Positions 1 to 10,144 of a stretch of 64,000 nucleotides of DNA are shown piece after piece. Position 1 is the first letter of the stretch. Every line of letters begins with the position of its first letter. Source of the DNA: an uncultured Clostridia bacterium (GTDB lineage: Bacteria > Bacillota > Clostridia > Christensenellales > CAG-917); NCBI GenBank assembly GCA_947625145.1, contig CANQNC010000002.1, positions 1 to 64,000 on the forward strand, given 5' to 3'. The notes beneath the pieces were generated by a model. That model had not been told where the DNA came from and searched no databases. It worked only from the letters and a program-made list of their open reading frames with translations. The translations under genes and the position numbers were made by a program.

Positions 1-75
1 GTTTCATGGGGTGGGATTAGGCGCCTCGGGAGAGGTCTGTTTCCTAGCCTAGCATTCAAATATTGCGGTTTTACT
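1..75 (+). repeat. 3' part of a B-type dispersed structured element
   Basis: tttcatggggtgggattaggcg..ctcg....tctgtttcctagcctagcattcaaatattgcggttttac matches 16852-16924 and 21409-21480. Confidence 0.85.
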
Positions 76-192
76 TAATAAAATTTTGTAGTTTAGGGCG
101 AATAGCTGTGTCAAAGTCCTTTTTATAATAAAATAGTTTGTGCGAGACTTCTTCGGGGGGGGCACATCAAAACATGCAATGTTTTCATGGGA
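76..192 (+). repeat. 5' half of a B-type dispersed element, truncated after ..atgttttcatggg
   Basis: ttaataaaattttgtagtttagggcgaatagctgtgtcaa...ttgtgcgag...aaaacatgcaatgttttcatggg matches 16741-16859. Confidence 0.85.
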
Positions 193-246
193 AAAATTCG
201 GGCGCTCATCAAAAGGCGGAGCGGGTTTAGGGGGTGGAGTGCGGCG

Positions 247-441
247 CTATTTTTTGAGTTTGGTGGGATTGCCGTTTTCGTCGAGGGTGTAGGCGTTGTC
301 GAGTTGGGCGCGCATATTGCCCACCACGCTGTCGATATAGGCGCGGCGCAAGCGGGCTTGCTCCTCTTTTTCGGCGGGGGTCAAGCCCTCGGTTTTTGCC
401 TTGTGGGCAAGGAAGTTGATGCGTTGTATGTCGATTGCCAT
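247..441 (-). CDS. DUF896 / YnzC-like small protein
   Basis: 64 aa, MAIDIQRINFLAHKAKTEGLTPAEKEEQARLRRAYIDSVVGNMRAQL is typical of the DUF896 family. Confidence 0.85.
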   Translation of the reverse strand: MAIDIQRINFLAHKAKTEGLTPAEKEEQARLRRAYIDSVVGNMRAQLDNAYTLDENGNPTKLKK

Positions 442-607
442 ATTTTCTCCAAATCGCGGTTTATCTGTCGTTTTGCGCAGGATAAAGCGTTTGTTGTGTG
501 ATTTTCTTTTTGAAGATTGCTTGTTTGCGCCTGTCGCGTGGGCGGCGTGGTGCGGGTCAATATGTCTTTTTTGAAATGCGGTTGTCGCGCGGGCGAGGCA
601 ATGCGAG

Positions 608-1285
608 TCAATCTTTGTCGTCGCGGGTGCTCCAGTCGATCGGGGTCATGCCGTGGCTTGTCAAAAAATCGTTGCATTTTGAAAAGTGGCGGCAGCCGAA
701 AAATCCGTTTGAGGCGCTCAGCGGCGAGGGGTGGGCACATTCGAGCACAAGGTGGCGGGGCGAGGTGATCAACGCCTTTTTCGAGCGGGCGTTTGCTCCC
801 CAAAGCAAAAACACAATGGGTTGCGGGCGCGCGTTCAGCTTTGCAATTATGCTGTCCGTCAAGACTTCCCAGCCCTTTCCCTTGTGCGAGTTGGGCATGC
901 CTTCGCGCACGGTCAGCACCGTATTCAACAGCAACACTCCCCGCTTTGCCCAAGGCACGAGATACGGCGAGACGTTTTTTATGCCGACGTCGGATTCTAT
1001 CTCCTTGAAAATGTTGACGAGAGAGGGCGGAGCGGGCACGCCCGGTTTGACGGAAAAGCACATGCCGTGCGCCTGTCCCGCGCCGTGATATGGGTCCTGC
1101 CCGAGTATCACCGCCTTGACCTGTTCGTACGGCGTTGCGCGCAGGGCGTTGAAAATGTCGTGCATATCGGGATAGACGATGTGCGTGCGATATTCGTTTG
1201 CCAAAAACGCGCGGAGCCGCAGATAGCTTTCGGACGCGAAATCCTCTTTCAAAATTTCATCCCAACTGTTGCCTATGTTCACCAT
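608..1285 (-). CDS. ung: uracil-DNA glycosylase (family 1)
   Basis: GQDPYHGAGQAHGMCFSV active-site motif and AHPSPLSA; start chosen at MVNIGNSWDE inside the 248-aa ORF. Confidence 0.95.
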   Translation of the reverse strand: MVNIGNSWDEILKEDFASESYLRLRAFLANEYRTHIVYPDMHDIFNALRATPYEQVKAVILGQDPYHGAGQAHGMCFSVKPGVPAPPSLVNIFKEIESDVGIKNVSPYLVPWAKRGVLLLNTVLTVREGMPNSHKGKGWEVLTDSIIAKLNARPQPIVFLLWGANARSKKALITSPRHLVLECAHPSPLSASNGFFGCRHFSKCNDFLTSHGMTPIDWSTRDDKD

Positions 1286-1334
1286 AAACCCATTATAGCA
1301 CAAATTTTTCGAATGGCAATGCAAAAGCCTCGGC

Positions 1335-1482
1335 TTAGTTTTCCAAGCCCGCAAGAAAATCTATGGATACGTCGAAAAACTTGGCGATGGAAACGAGATT
1401 GGACAACGTCGGTTCGCATTTGCCAAGCTCCCAAAGGCTTATGACGGATTTGCCCACGCCAAGCTCCTTGATGTTTCCGCCT
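1335..1482 (-). pseudogene. N-terminally truncated XRE-type helix-turn-helix remnant
   Basis: ELGVGKSVISLWELGKCEPTLSNLVSIAKFFDVSIDFLAG resembles helices 3-5 of an XRE HTH; no matching start or first helices in frame. Confidence 0.55.
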
Positions 1483-1556
1483 ATTAGGGCGCGCGTGAAA
1501 GAAAACGCTTGCAAGCAAGCGGGCGTTTGTTGTATCATAATCGCAGGAGAAAGACT

Positions 1557-2105
1557 ATGGACAATTTTTATCCCATCAACATAAGCGGTTTTGAAACGAA
1601 GCTCCCCATCCTTCCCCTTCCTTCGGGGGTGCGCATCTGCTTTTTGAATTTGCACGGGGATCAGGCGCTCACCGAGCATTGCGGCAAGGAGATCGCAAAG
1701 CGTATCGCGGGCGAGTGCGACGTCGTTGTCACGGCGGAGTCCAAGGGGCTTCAGCTTGCGCACGTTGTGGCGCGGGAGCTTGGACAGCGCTTTTACGCGG
1801 TGTGCAGGAAGTCGAAAAAACTGTACATGCAAGACGGCATCGAGACGTCCTCCGTCAAGTCCATCACGACGGGCGAGGTGCAAAAACTTTATCTGAGCAA
1901 GCATGACGCCGACCTCATCAAAGGCAAGCGCGTCGCGATTGTGGACGACGTGGTGTCCACGGGCGGCAGTCTGCTTGGGATAGAGGAGATCGTGCGGCTT
2001 GCGGGCGGAAACATCGTCAAAAAGGCGTTTGTGCTTGCCGAGGGCGACGCCGCGAAGAGGGACGACATCATCTTCCTCGCAAACATTCCGCTTCTGAAGG
2101 GCTGA
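1557..2105 (+). CDS. adenine/xanthine-type phosphoribosyltransferase family protein
   Basis: KRVAIVDDVVSTGGSL PRPP-binding motif; VVTAESKGLQLAHVVAREL; start MDNFYPINISG. Confidence 0.8.
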   Translation: MDNFYPINISGFETKLPILPLPSGVRICFLNLHGDQALTEHCGKEIAKRIAGECDVVVTAESKGLQLAHVVARELGQRFYAVCRKSKKLYMQDGIETSSVKSITTGEVQKLYLSKHDADLIKGKRVAIVDDVVSTGGSLLGIEEIVRLAGGNIVKKAFVLAEGDAAKRDDIIFLANIPLLKG

Positions 2106-2106
2106 T

Positions 2107-3321
2107 ATGCTTGAACTGTTGCTTCCCGCGGGCAATCTCAACAAACTCAAAACCGCCCTGCACTTCGGGGCGGACGCGGTTTATTTTGGCGGGAAGTCCC
2201 TGTCCTTGAGGGCGTTTGCGGACAACTTCACAAACGAGGAGATCGCCGAGGGCATAGCCTACGCTCACGCGCGCTCCAAAAAGGCGTATGTCGCGGCAAA
2301 CATACTCGCGCGCAATTCCGACCTGCCTTTGGCGGCGGAATTTTTCGAATTTTTGCAGGGCGCGGGGGCGGACGCCGTGCTCGTGTCCGACATGGGCATG
2401 CTGTCCCTTGCAAGGCGAGTCGCGCCCAATCTTGCCGTGCACATATCCACTCAGGCGAGCACCGCAAACTCCGAGGCGCTCCGCTTTTTCAAGGATCTGG
2501 GCGTGAAAAGGGTCGTGCTCGCGCGCGAACTGACCATAGACGAGATCTCCGAACTGCACGCCGACGTCCCCGATATGGAGCTTGAGGCGTTTGTGCACGG
2601 GGCAATGTGCGTAAGCTACAGCGGGCGATGCCTGTTGTCCTCCTATCTTGCGGGCAGAAGCGGCAACAGGGGAGAGTGCGCTCAGCCCTGCCGTTGGCGC
2701 TATACCCTGTCCGAAGAGGGGAGTCCGCACGGGCTTGTCGCGGAGGAGGACGAAAGGGGGACGTATCTTTTCAACAGCAAGGATCTGTGTCTTTTGCGGC
2801 GGATACCCGAGCTTGCGAGGGCGGGAGTCTGCTCCCTGAAAGTTGAGGGCAGGATGAAGAGCGAGTTTTATATCGCCTCGGTCTGCCTTGCGTACAGGCA
2901 GGCGATAGACGAATATCTCGCAAGCGGAAAAATCGAGGACATATCGCGGTTTTCCCCGCTGTTGGAGGCGGTTTCGCACCGCCCGTACACCGAGGCGTTC
3001 GCGGACGAAAAATTCCCTCTCGACACGATATCCTATGACAGCACGCGCACTCCCGAAACCAAAAAATTCACCGCATGCGTGCTTGACTGCGGCGGCGGAG
3101 AGGTCGTCGTGGAAATGCGCAATCGCTTCAAAAGCGGGGACGTCTTGCAAGTCCTCTCCCCAACGGGGTCGAACGGCAAAAGTTTTTCGGTCGGGGAGAT
3201 GACCCTCGAGGCGGACGGCTCGCGCGTGGACGACGCAAAGCTCGTGCAGGCGGTCTATCGCTTCGCGTGCCCCATACCCCTAGAGCGGGGAGACATTCTG
3301 CTGAAAGAACAGGGCGAATAA
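2107..3321 (+). CDS. peptidase U32 family protein
   Basis: ELLLPAGNLNKLKTALHFGADAVYFGGKSLSLRAFADNF; SGRCLLSSYLAGRSGNRGECAQPCRW. Confidence 0.93.
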   Translation: MLELLLPAGNLNKLKTALHFGADAVYFGGKSLSLRAFADNFTNEEIAEGIAYAHARSKKAYVAANILARNSDLPLAAEFFEFLQGAGADAVLVSDMGMLSLARRVAPNLAVHISTQASTANSEALRFFKDLGVKRVVLARELTIDEISELHADVPDMELEAFVHGAMCVSYSGRCLLSSYLAGRSGNRGECAQPCRWRYTLSEEGSPHGLVAEEDERGTYLFNSKDLCLLRRIPELARAGVCSLKVEGRMKSEFYIASVCLAYRQAIDEYLASGKIEDISRFSPLLEAVSHRPYTEAFADEKFPLDTISYDSTRTPETKKFTACVLDCGGGEVVVEMRNRFKSGDVLQVLSPTGSNGKSFSVGEMTLEADGSRVDDAKLVQAVYRFACPIPLERGDILLKEQGE

Positions 3322-3487
3322 AACCGTATCATTTCCGAAACGCGCGTGTCCCGTCCTCGGCGATACGCCGTTTTTTTGTTTGAGCGTCCGAAGAAAAGAG
3401 TTTTTTGTTTCCGAAAAAGACAAACAAACGCAAAAATTTGCTTTTTCCGCCTGACCGCCGCTCAAAATGAAGCATATAATAGCGTAC

Positions 3488-4837
3488 ATGCGTTATTTCG
3501 GAACGGACGGGATCAGGGGGCTTGCTTCGGATCTGCTCGAAGAGGAGCTCCCCTATTTTTTGGGGCTTGCGCTCTCAAAGCGAGGGGGCAAGATCTTGGT
3601 TGCGCGGGACGTGCGCGAGCACTCCGTCGAGCTTGAAAAACAGCTGTGTCGGGGACTGCTTGCGGGGGACGCGCAGATTTGGCTTACGGGGGTGTTGCCC
3701 ACTCCCGCTCTCGCCTACACCGCGAAGAGCGAAAACGCGGAGTTTGCGGTGATGATCACCGCTTCGCACAATCCTCCCGCTTTCAACGGGCTGAAGGTCT
3801 TTGGCAGGGGCGGAAAAAAACTTCCCTCCGCGCTTGAAGAGGAGCTTGACGCGCAGATCGTCGCCCTCAAGACGGTGAGCGTTCGTCCCGACGCGGAGCT
3901 TGCGCAGGACGAGAGCGCGGCGGACGAGCTTTCCGAGGAGGAGCTTTGCAGTGAGCTTGACATCAAGCCCGTCGCGCATCGCATACGCATAGTTTCGGGG
4001 GCGCAGGAGCTGTACGCGCGGCATGTCGTAGCATCTTTTCCGCGATTTGACGGAATGAAGGTCAGGCTGGATCTTGCGCACGGCTGTTTCGCCAAGCTGG
4101 CAAAGGGTGTGTTCGAGGCGCTCGGCGCGAGCGTCGTCGCCGAAAACGACGTGCGGGACGGGAAGAGGGTGAACGTGGATTGCGGCTCCACGCGGCTTGA
4201 CAGGCTTGTTTCGCACATGAAGCGGGACGAGATCGGCTTCGCCTTTGACGGGGACGGAGACAGGGTGCTTGCTGTCGTGGACGGCAAGCCCTACGACGGC
4301 GACGCCATTTTGCTTGCGCTCTCCACGCTCTATCGCATACAGGGGAAGCTCCGCAAGCGGTTTGTCGTGGGCACCGTCCTGACAAACTCCCGCTTGCAAA
4401 GAGAGCTTGCCTATCACAACACCGTGCTCGTGCGCGCGGAGGTCGGGGACAAGCACGTTTTGGACGCGCTGACCGAGGCGGGCTGTCTGCTGGGCGGGGA
4501 AAAGAGCGGCCACATTTTGATGCTGGACAGAGCGGACACGGGGGACGGCTTGATCACCGCGCTCTCTCTGTTGGAGGTCAAAAAGACCATAGGCAGTCTG
4601 CCCGCGTATCTGCCCTATCCCATGACCGAATTCAACGTCCCCGCAAGGGATCCGCGCGCGGAGATGGAAAGCGAAGGGTTCAAGAAAAAACTTGCGCTTG
4701 CCGAACGCTCTTTCGGGAAGAAGGGGAGGCTTGTGGCGCGTCCGAGCGGCACGGAGCCGTACGTCAGGATAGCCTACGAGTGCTTTTCGCAGGACGCGGA
4801 AAACATTTTCAAGAAGTTGCGGGAGATTTTTCTTTGA
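3488..4837 (+). CDS. glmM: phosphoglucosamine mutase
   Basis: MRYFGTDGIRG start, MITASHNPPAFNGLKVF active site, FDGDGDR metal site, RPSGTEPYVRI C-terminus. Confidence 0.93.
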   Translation: MRYFGTDGIRGLASDLLEEELPYFLGLALSKRGGKILVARDVREHSVELEKQLCRGLLAGDAQIWLTGVLPTPALAYTAKSENAEFAVMITASHNPPAFNGLKVFGRGGKKLPSALEEELDAQIVALKTVSVRPDAELAQDESAADELSEEELCSELDIKPVAHRIRIVSGAQELYARHVVASFPRFDGMKVRLDLAHGCFAKLAKGVFEALGASVVAENDVRDGKRVNVDCGSTRLDRLVSHMKRDEIGFAFDGDGDRVLAVVDGKPYDGDAILLALSTLYRIQGKLRKRFVVGTVLTNSRLQRELAYHNTVLVRAEVGDKHVLDALTEAGCLLGGEKSGHILMLDRADTGDGLITALSLLEVKKTIGSLPAYLPYPMTEFNVPARDPRAEMESEGFKKKLALAERSFGKKGRLVARPSGTEPYVRIAYECFSQDAENIFKKLREIFL

Positions 4838-4884
4838 AAAGTTCCGCAAAAAATTATTTTTTGTCTTTTACCCCCAAAATCATT

Positions 4885-4912
4885 TTGAAATTCCTCCTCA
4901 AAAGAATATAAT
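4885..4912 (+). promoter_or_regulatory. sigma-A-like promoter for glutamine synthetase
   Basis: TTGAAA-16 bp-TATAAT. Confidence 0.6.
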
Positions 4913-4943
4913 GGCAACAGTTTTTGCTGTGGAGGAAAGAAAT

Positions 4944-7025
4944 ATGATAATGTCCGAGTTGTACGGCAGCATGGTTTTTGATGACAGAGCAATGGCAAAG
5001 CGTCTGCCAAAAGAGACGTACAGGGAGCTGAGACGTTGCTGTGAAAACGACATTCCGCTGTCTTTGGACACCGCAAACATCATTGCAAACGCGATGAAGG
5101 ATTGGGCGATCGAAAAGGGCGTCACGCACTTCACGCACTGGTTTCAGCCGCTCACGGGCATAACCGCCGAGAAGCACGACAGCTTCATATCCCCCACAAA
5201 GTCGGGCGGCGTGATCATGGAGCTCAGCGGCAAAGAGCTGATAAAGGGCGAACCCGACGCAAGCTCTTTTCCAAGCGGAGGGCTTCGCAGCACCTTCGAG
5301 GCGAGAGGCTACACCGCGTGGGACCCCACGTCCTACGCGTTCATAAAGGATGGGATCCTCTGTATCCCGACGGCGTTTTGCTCCTACAACGGGGACGCGC
5401 TGGACAAAAAGACCCCGCTTTTGCGCTCTATGGAAGCGCTGAATCGTCAGGGCGTAAGACTGCTTCATCTGTTCGGACGAAAGACGGAGCGCCTCAACAT
5501 GACGGTGGGGCCGGAGCAGGAGTATTTCCTCGTGGACACGTCCGTCTACGAGCGGCGCAAGGATCTGTTTTATACGGGCAGGACGCTGTTCGGCGCGCGC
5601 CCGCCGAAGGGGCAGGAGCTTGAAGACCACTATTTCGGCGCGATCAAGCCCAGAGTCGTCAAATATATGAAAGAGCTTGACGAGGAACTTTGGAAACTCG
5701 GCATTCTCGCAAAAACCAAGCACAACGAAGTCGCTCCCGCTCAGCACGAGTTTGCGCCCATCTACACCACGGTCAACGTGGCTTCGGACCAAAATCAGTT
5801 GACCATGGAGATCATGAAAAAAGTCGCCGCCAAGCACGGCATGACCTGTCTGCTCCACGAAAAGCCCTTCGACGGCGTAAACGGAAGCGGCAAGCACAAC
5901 AATTGGTCGCTGTGCACAAACTTCGGACACAACCTGTTCGAGCCGGGCAAGAGCCCGCAGGACAACGCGCAATTTTTGCTGATTGTCGCCGCGGTGATCG
6001 CCGCCGTGGACGAGCATCAGGATCTGTTGCGCATTTCCGTCGCGTCGGCGGGCAACGATCATCGTCTGGGGGCAAACGAGGCTCCTCCCGCGATCGTCAG
6101 CATGTATCTCGGGGACGAGATCACGGGCATTTTGCAAGCCATCGCGGACGGCAGAGAGTATTCCCGCCGCGCGAAGTGCGACGTCAAAATAGGCGTGCAC
6201 GTCCTGCCCAAGTTTGCCATGGACTCTTCGGACAGAAACCGTACCTCGCCGTTTGCCTTTACGGGCAACAAGTTCGAGTTCCGCATGCCGGGCTCCTCGC
6301 AGTCCATCACGGACGTGAACGTGATCCTCAACACCATCATGGCGGAGCAATTCAAGCTGTTTGCGGACGAGCTTGAGGGTGCGCAGGACTTCAACGCCGC
6401 GATCACCGAGATCATCCGCAGGGTGATGAACGAGCACGGCAGGATCATCTTCAACGGCAACAACTATTCCGCCGAGTGGAGGGAGGAAGCAAAACGCCGC
6501 GGGCTTTTGGACCTGCCCACGACCATAGACGCGCTTCCCCTCTTGACCTCGGAAAAGAACTTGAAGCTGTTCACGTCGCTCGGCGTGTTTACGGAAGCGG
6601 AGCTTAAATCGAGGCAGGAGATATATGTCGAAAAGTATTGCCGCCTTATGCATATCGAGGCCATGACCATGCTTGACATGGCAAACAAGGAGATCATCCC
6701 CTCCGCGATACGCTACAAGGGAGATATCGCAAAAGCGGCGAAAAACTCTATCGCAATCGGCGTGGGCGCGGACGACGAGTGTGAGATCGCGTCCTCTCTG
6801 GCACTTCTGATATCCAAGGCGAGGGCGGCTGTCAAGGAACTTGACCGCGCGCTCGGCAGCGCGTGCGCTCTCGGCGAAAACATAGAGGGCGGCAGAAAGT
6901 ACGTGGACGAAGTCATCCCCGCCATGTCGGCTCTGCGCGCCGTTTGCGACGAGCTTGAGTTGAACACCGCAAAGGAATATTGGACCATGCCATCCTACGG
7001 AGATATCCTGTTTTCGGTGCACTGA
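4944..7025 (+). CDS. glnN: type III glutamine synthetase
   Basis: about 693 aa; MVFDDRAMAKRLPKETYREL, THFTHWFQPLTG, EKPFDGVNGSGKHNNWSL are GSIII hallmarks. Confidence 0.95.
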   Translation: MIMSELYGSMVFDDRAMAKRLPKETYRELRRCCENDIPLSLDTANIIANAMKDWAIEKGVTHFTHWFQPLTGITAEKHDSFISPTKSGGVIMELSGKELIKGEPDASSFPSGGLRSTFEARGYTAWDPTSYAFIKDGILCIPTAFCSYNGDALDKKTPLLRSMEALNRQGVRLLHLFGRKTERLNMTVGPEQEYFLVDTSVYERRKDLFYTGRTLFGARPPKGQELEDHYFGAIKPRVVKYMKELDEELWKLGILAKTKHNEVAPAQHEFAPIYTTVNVASDQNQLTMEIMKKVAAKHGMTCLLHEKPFDGVNGSGKHNNWSLCTNFGHNLFEPGKSPQDNAQFLLIVAAVIAAVDEHQDLLRISVASAGNDHRLGANEAPPAIVSMYLGDEITGILQAIADGREYSRRAKCDVKIGVHVLPKFAMDSSDRNRTSPFAFTGNKFEFRMPGSSQSITDVNVILNTIMAEQFKLFADELEGAQDFNAAITEIIRRVMNEHGRIIFNGNNYSAEWREEAKRRGLLDLPTTIDALPLLTSEKNLKLFTSLGVFTEAELKSRQEIYVEKYCRLMHIEAMTMLDMANKEIIPSAIRYKGDIAKAAKNSIAIGVGADDECEIASSLALLISKARAAVKELDRALGSACALGENIEGGRKYVDEVIPAMSALRAVCDELELNTAKEYWTMPSYGDILFSVH

Positions 7026-7045
7026 TGGGAAAACCTCATATCGCC

Positions 7046-7078
7046 ATGCCGAGCCATTCAAGGCTCGGCATTTTTTTC
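7046..7078 (+). terminator. intrinsic terminator downstream of glnN
   Basis: atgccgagcc/ggctcggcat stem followed by a T run. Confidence 0.85.
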
Positions 7079-7113
7079 GGGCGGGCGCGGACGGCAAAAT
7101 TTTGCGGCAGAGG

Positions 7114-7142
7114 TTGAAATCCGCGCGGTTTGGATTTATAAT
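7114..7142 (+). promoter_or_regulatory. sigma-A-like promoter
   Basis: TTGAAA-17 bp-TATAAT. Confidence 0.6.
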
Positions 7143-7172
7143 GGATACAGTTTAGGCTGTATGGAGGAGATT

Positions 7173-8612
7173 ATGAAAAAGAGGCTGATCGCGCTTGTTC
7201 TTGTCGCGCTTGCGGTCGCGTGTCTGTTTGCGGGTTGCACCAAAAACAAAGACGAAAACAAATTCGACGTGGACTACGACGCGTTTTTCACGGACGACTT
7301 CAGGGATTATGAAAACGACATCCATCTGAACGTGGCAACCTATCCCGAACTTGCAAGGCAGGGGCTGAGGCTTGTGACGCCCTATGGGGATTCCTACCGC
7401 GTCCCGAACGAGGCGGTGCCCGACGAACAGGCCATCGGAAAATATTTCGACCTTCAAAAGGGCATACTCGTCATAGTCAACGGCTTGCAGATCGGCGTGG
7501 GCAGGAACAAAAACGTCCACATGCAAAGTGACAGCCGCACGGACGAGTTGAGAGACATGCCGTGGATAGAGGACATAGAATATTTCACGAAAGACGAAAA
7601 CTCTTGGCAGACCTACGATCTGGGCAAGTATTGGTATGACAACGGCTACAACGTGTTCTATTTCCATTGGGAAATGTTTGCGGACAACGACGACACGGTC
7701 TCCGCTCCCGACGAGATCAAGGAGAAGATCTGGACGCGGGATTCGGGCGTGCAGGCGATGTATATGCGCAACGGCACCCTGCGCAAAACCGAGCCGGGAG
7801 AGGCGGTCAACGGCAGTCTCGCCGAGTGGTTTGCGGGGGAATATCTGCGTATGGTCTCCGCGGTGCGCAAGGCGTTCCCCGAATATGAGGCCGCAACTCA
7901 CGACGTGCGCTTTGCGGGACACTCCATGGGCGGAGTGCTGACCGCGGGCTCCGCGGCGCTTCTGACTCTGCTTGCGGACGCGGGGGAGATGCCCAAGGCG
8001 TTTGCCCCGAACAGGCTCGCGTTTATGGACAGCTATCTGGGCATAAGCGGCAGTTTGGACTATACGATCGCGTGGAGCGGCAAAAAGTATCCCTCCGCTC
8101 TCGACGCAAACGGGGATAGATTGGCGTGCAACGTGATCGCCGCGATCAAGATGATGGTCGAAGAATACGGCGTGGCGGCGGAATTTTGCACAAACGAGGG
8201 CTTCGTCGTCCCGTTTATGAACATCGCGGGACTCACCGATCTTGGTTTTGACAACAAACGCGGGGAGTTTACGGGGCACAACAGCGAGTACGCAAACGCC
8301 GTGCTCGAACTCTGCCCCATCGTTCAGCTCGCGCCGTACTTCCGCGACGTGGAAGACCCCATCATGTTCAACGGCCACAACGCCGTGAGAGAGTGGTATC
8401 TCAGCTCTATCTTGTACGACGCGCCCCTCGTCGGGGAAACCGTCGTCCCCACCGCGCGCATGTCGGACAAGGACGTAAGAGCGCACGCGGGGCAGTTTTT
8501 CACCATGAGGAGGCACGAGTACGACGAGGACAACGAATATCCCGAGTATTCTATGTACGGAGAGTACGAAAGCGTCCGCTGTGACGACGATACGTTCGTC
8601 CTTGGGGCGTGA
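7173..8612 (+). CDS. putative lipoprotein with alpha/beta-hydrolase (lipase-like) signature
   Basis: MKKRLIALVLVALAVACLFAGC lipobox; FAGHSMGGVL nucleophile elbow. Confidence 0.7.
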   Translation: MKKRLIALVLVALAVACLFAGCTKNKDENKFDVDYDAFFTDDFRDYENDIHLNVATYPELARQGLRLVTPYGDSYRVPNEAVPDEQAIGKYFDLQKGILVIVNGLQIGVGRNKNVHMQSDSRTDELRDMPWIEDIEYFTKDENSWQTYDLGKYWYDNGYNVFYFHWEMFADNDDTVSAPDEIKEKIWTRDSGVQAMYMRNGTLRKTEPGEAVNGSLAEWFAGEYLRMVSAVRKAFPEYEAATHDVRFAGHSMGGVLTAGSAALLTLLADAGEMPKAFAPNRLAFMDSYLGISGSLDYTIAWSGKKYPSALDANGDRLACNVIAAIKMMVEEYGVAAEFCTNEGFVVPFMNIAGLTDLGFDNKRGEFTGHNSEYANAVLELCPIVQLAPYFRDVEDPIMFNGHNAVREWYLSSILYDAPLVGETVVPTARMSDKDVRAHAGQFFTMRRHEYDEDNEYPEYSMYGEYESVRCDDDTFVLGA

Positions 8613-8632
8613 CGATTTAAGAAACATACGCA

Positions 8633-8660
8633 AGATCCCGCCTGTCGGCGGGGTCTTTTT
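8633..8660 (+). terminator. intrinsic terminator
   Basis: gatcccgcc tgtc ggcggggtc tttttt. Confidence 0.85.
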
Positions 8661-8698
8661 TATCTGAAAAATCGAACGAAGCCTTGACGTCGCACTCC

Positions 8699-10126
8699 TC
8701 ACAAAAGGGTTACGTCCTGCGCGTAGGAGTGCAGAAGGGGGCCTATCCTGTATTCCACCGTCTCGAAAGCGGCAAGCAACGCCTCCTCGTCCGCGACGGA
8801 AAAGAGATTTGCCCCGAAATAGGCGAGCAGGGCGGCGTCCAACTTCTTCTGTCCGAGCACGGACAGCAAAGAGTGGAAAAACAACGCTCCCTTTGCGTAC
8901 GCCACCGCGACGTACTCGCCCTCTGTCAAAAAGGTGGACAGCGGACGGGACATACGCCCGTCAAAGCCCGCCGTAAGTTTCAGCTCGTCAAAGCGGGCGT
9001 AGTAGGCGGACAGCTCCCTCATCGCGGCGAAGTAGGTCGAGCGGTCCCCCGTGAGATAGTAAAAATAGTAGGTGCAAAACTCGCTCAAGCCTTCGTCCAA
9101 CCATGCGCTTGACAGCTGATCGCTTCCCACCGCGCCGTACCACCACTGATGCGCCGTCTCGTGCGCGATCGCGTCAAGATAGTCCTCCGTCCTTGCGGGG
9201 GAGACTACGGCAAACGCGCCGTATTCCATTCCTCCCGCGTCAAGCTCGCCCTGCGCGACGCAGAAGGTCGGGTAGGGATAGCAGCCGAACGCCGAGGAAA
9301 ACGCCGTCAGAGCCTCGCACGCGCGGCGCAATGAGCTTTCGGGGTCGGGGTCGTTGTAAAAGAAGTACGACGCGTCCACGCTTCGTCCGACAAGGGGGAC
9401 TGTCGTTTTGAGTTCGTCAAATTTTCCCACGGACAGGGCGAAGTCGCGGATGTTGTCCGCCTCGATCTCAACCGTCTGCCTTTCGCCGTCCGACGAAGTT
9501 TCCGTCTTTTGTCCGCTGCAAGCGATCGCCAAAGAGGCGTCCGCGTCGAGGGTGACGTAGTAGGACGCGGCGTCCGCAAAGAAGGGGTCGCCTATCTCCG
9601 AAAACGCGTCCTCGCGCCAATCGTTTTCATAGCGGGCGAGGATGGGGTAAAACAGGGCGAGCCTCGCCGCGTGTTCGTCATATCCCAGCCGCGCGTCTCC
9701 TTTCGGGACGGCGACGACGTATGAAAAGGAAACGCAGCAAGCCTGCCCGATCGTAGGAGAAAAGGGTACGGACAAAAAAGAATTGTCCGCGCCATATATT
9801 TCAAAATCCGCGGTTCGTCTGTCTATTTTGACGGATAAAACGTCGATTGCGTCATGTTGCTTGTCAAACGCATTTGCGTAAAGTCTGAACACAAGCCTGT
9901 TTGTCCGCATGTCCTCGGACGGAAAAAACAGCACCTCTTGCGAGGCGGTCAAAAGATGAGCGTCGCTGTCGTAGGTCAGGCGCATGTCGTAGCACGGCGC
10001 CGAGTTTGCGGGAGTTTTCGGCTTGGAATTGCACGCGACAAGCGCAAAAAGAAGCGCCGCGGCAAACGTCGCCGTCGCCGCGTACAAAAATATTTTTGAC
10101 ATAATTTTTTGGTTTTTGTGCTTCAT
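8699..10126 (-). CDS. M1-family metallopeptidase, lipoprotein
   Basis: GGMEYGAF; HETAHQWWYGAVGSDQLSSAWLDEGLSEF (HExxH-18-E); N-terminal LFALVAC lipobox. Confidence 0.9.
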   Translation of the reverse strand: MKHKNQKIMSKIFLYAATATFAAALLFALVACNSKPKTPANSAPCYDMRLTYDSDAHLLTASQEVLFFPSEDMRTNRLVFRLYANAFDKQHDAIDVLSVKIDRRTADFEIYGADNSFLSVPFSPTIGQACCVSFSYVVAVPKGDARLGYDEHAARLALFYPILARYENDWREDAFSEIGDPFFADAASYYVTLDADASLAIACSGQKTETSSDGERQTVEIEADNIRDFALSVGKFDELKTTVPLVGRSVDASYFFYNDPDPESSLRRACEALTAFSSAFGCYPYPTFCVAQGELDAGGMEYGAFAVVSPARTEDYLDAIAHETAHQWWYGAVGSDQLSSAWLDEGLSEFCTYYFYYLTGDRSTYFAAMRELSAYYARFDELKLTAGFDGRMSRPLSTFLTEGEYVAVAYAKGALFFHSLLSVLGQKKLDAALLAYFGANLFSVADEEALLAAFETVEYRIGPLLHSYAQDVTLL

Positions 10127-10144
10127 GTCGTATATCCTGAAAGA

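Noticed and set aside
4854-7097. 747-aa minus-strand ORF
   Set aside because: Antisense of the clear type III glutamine synthetase gene; no recognisable domains.
7152-8702. 516-aa minus-strand ORF
   Set aside because: Antisense of the lipoprotein hydrolase with clear signal peptide and GHSMGG.
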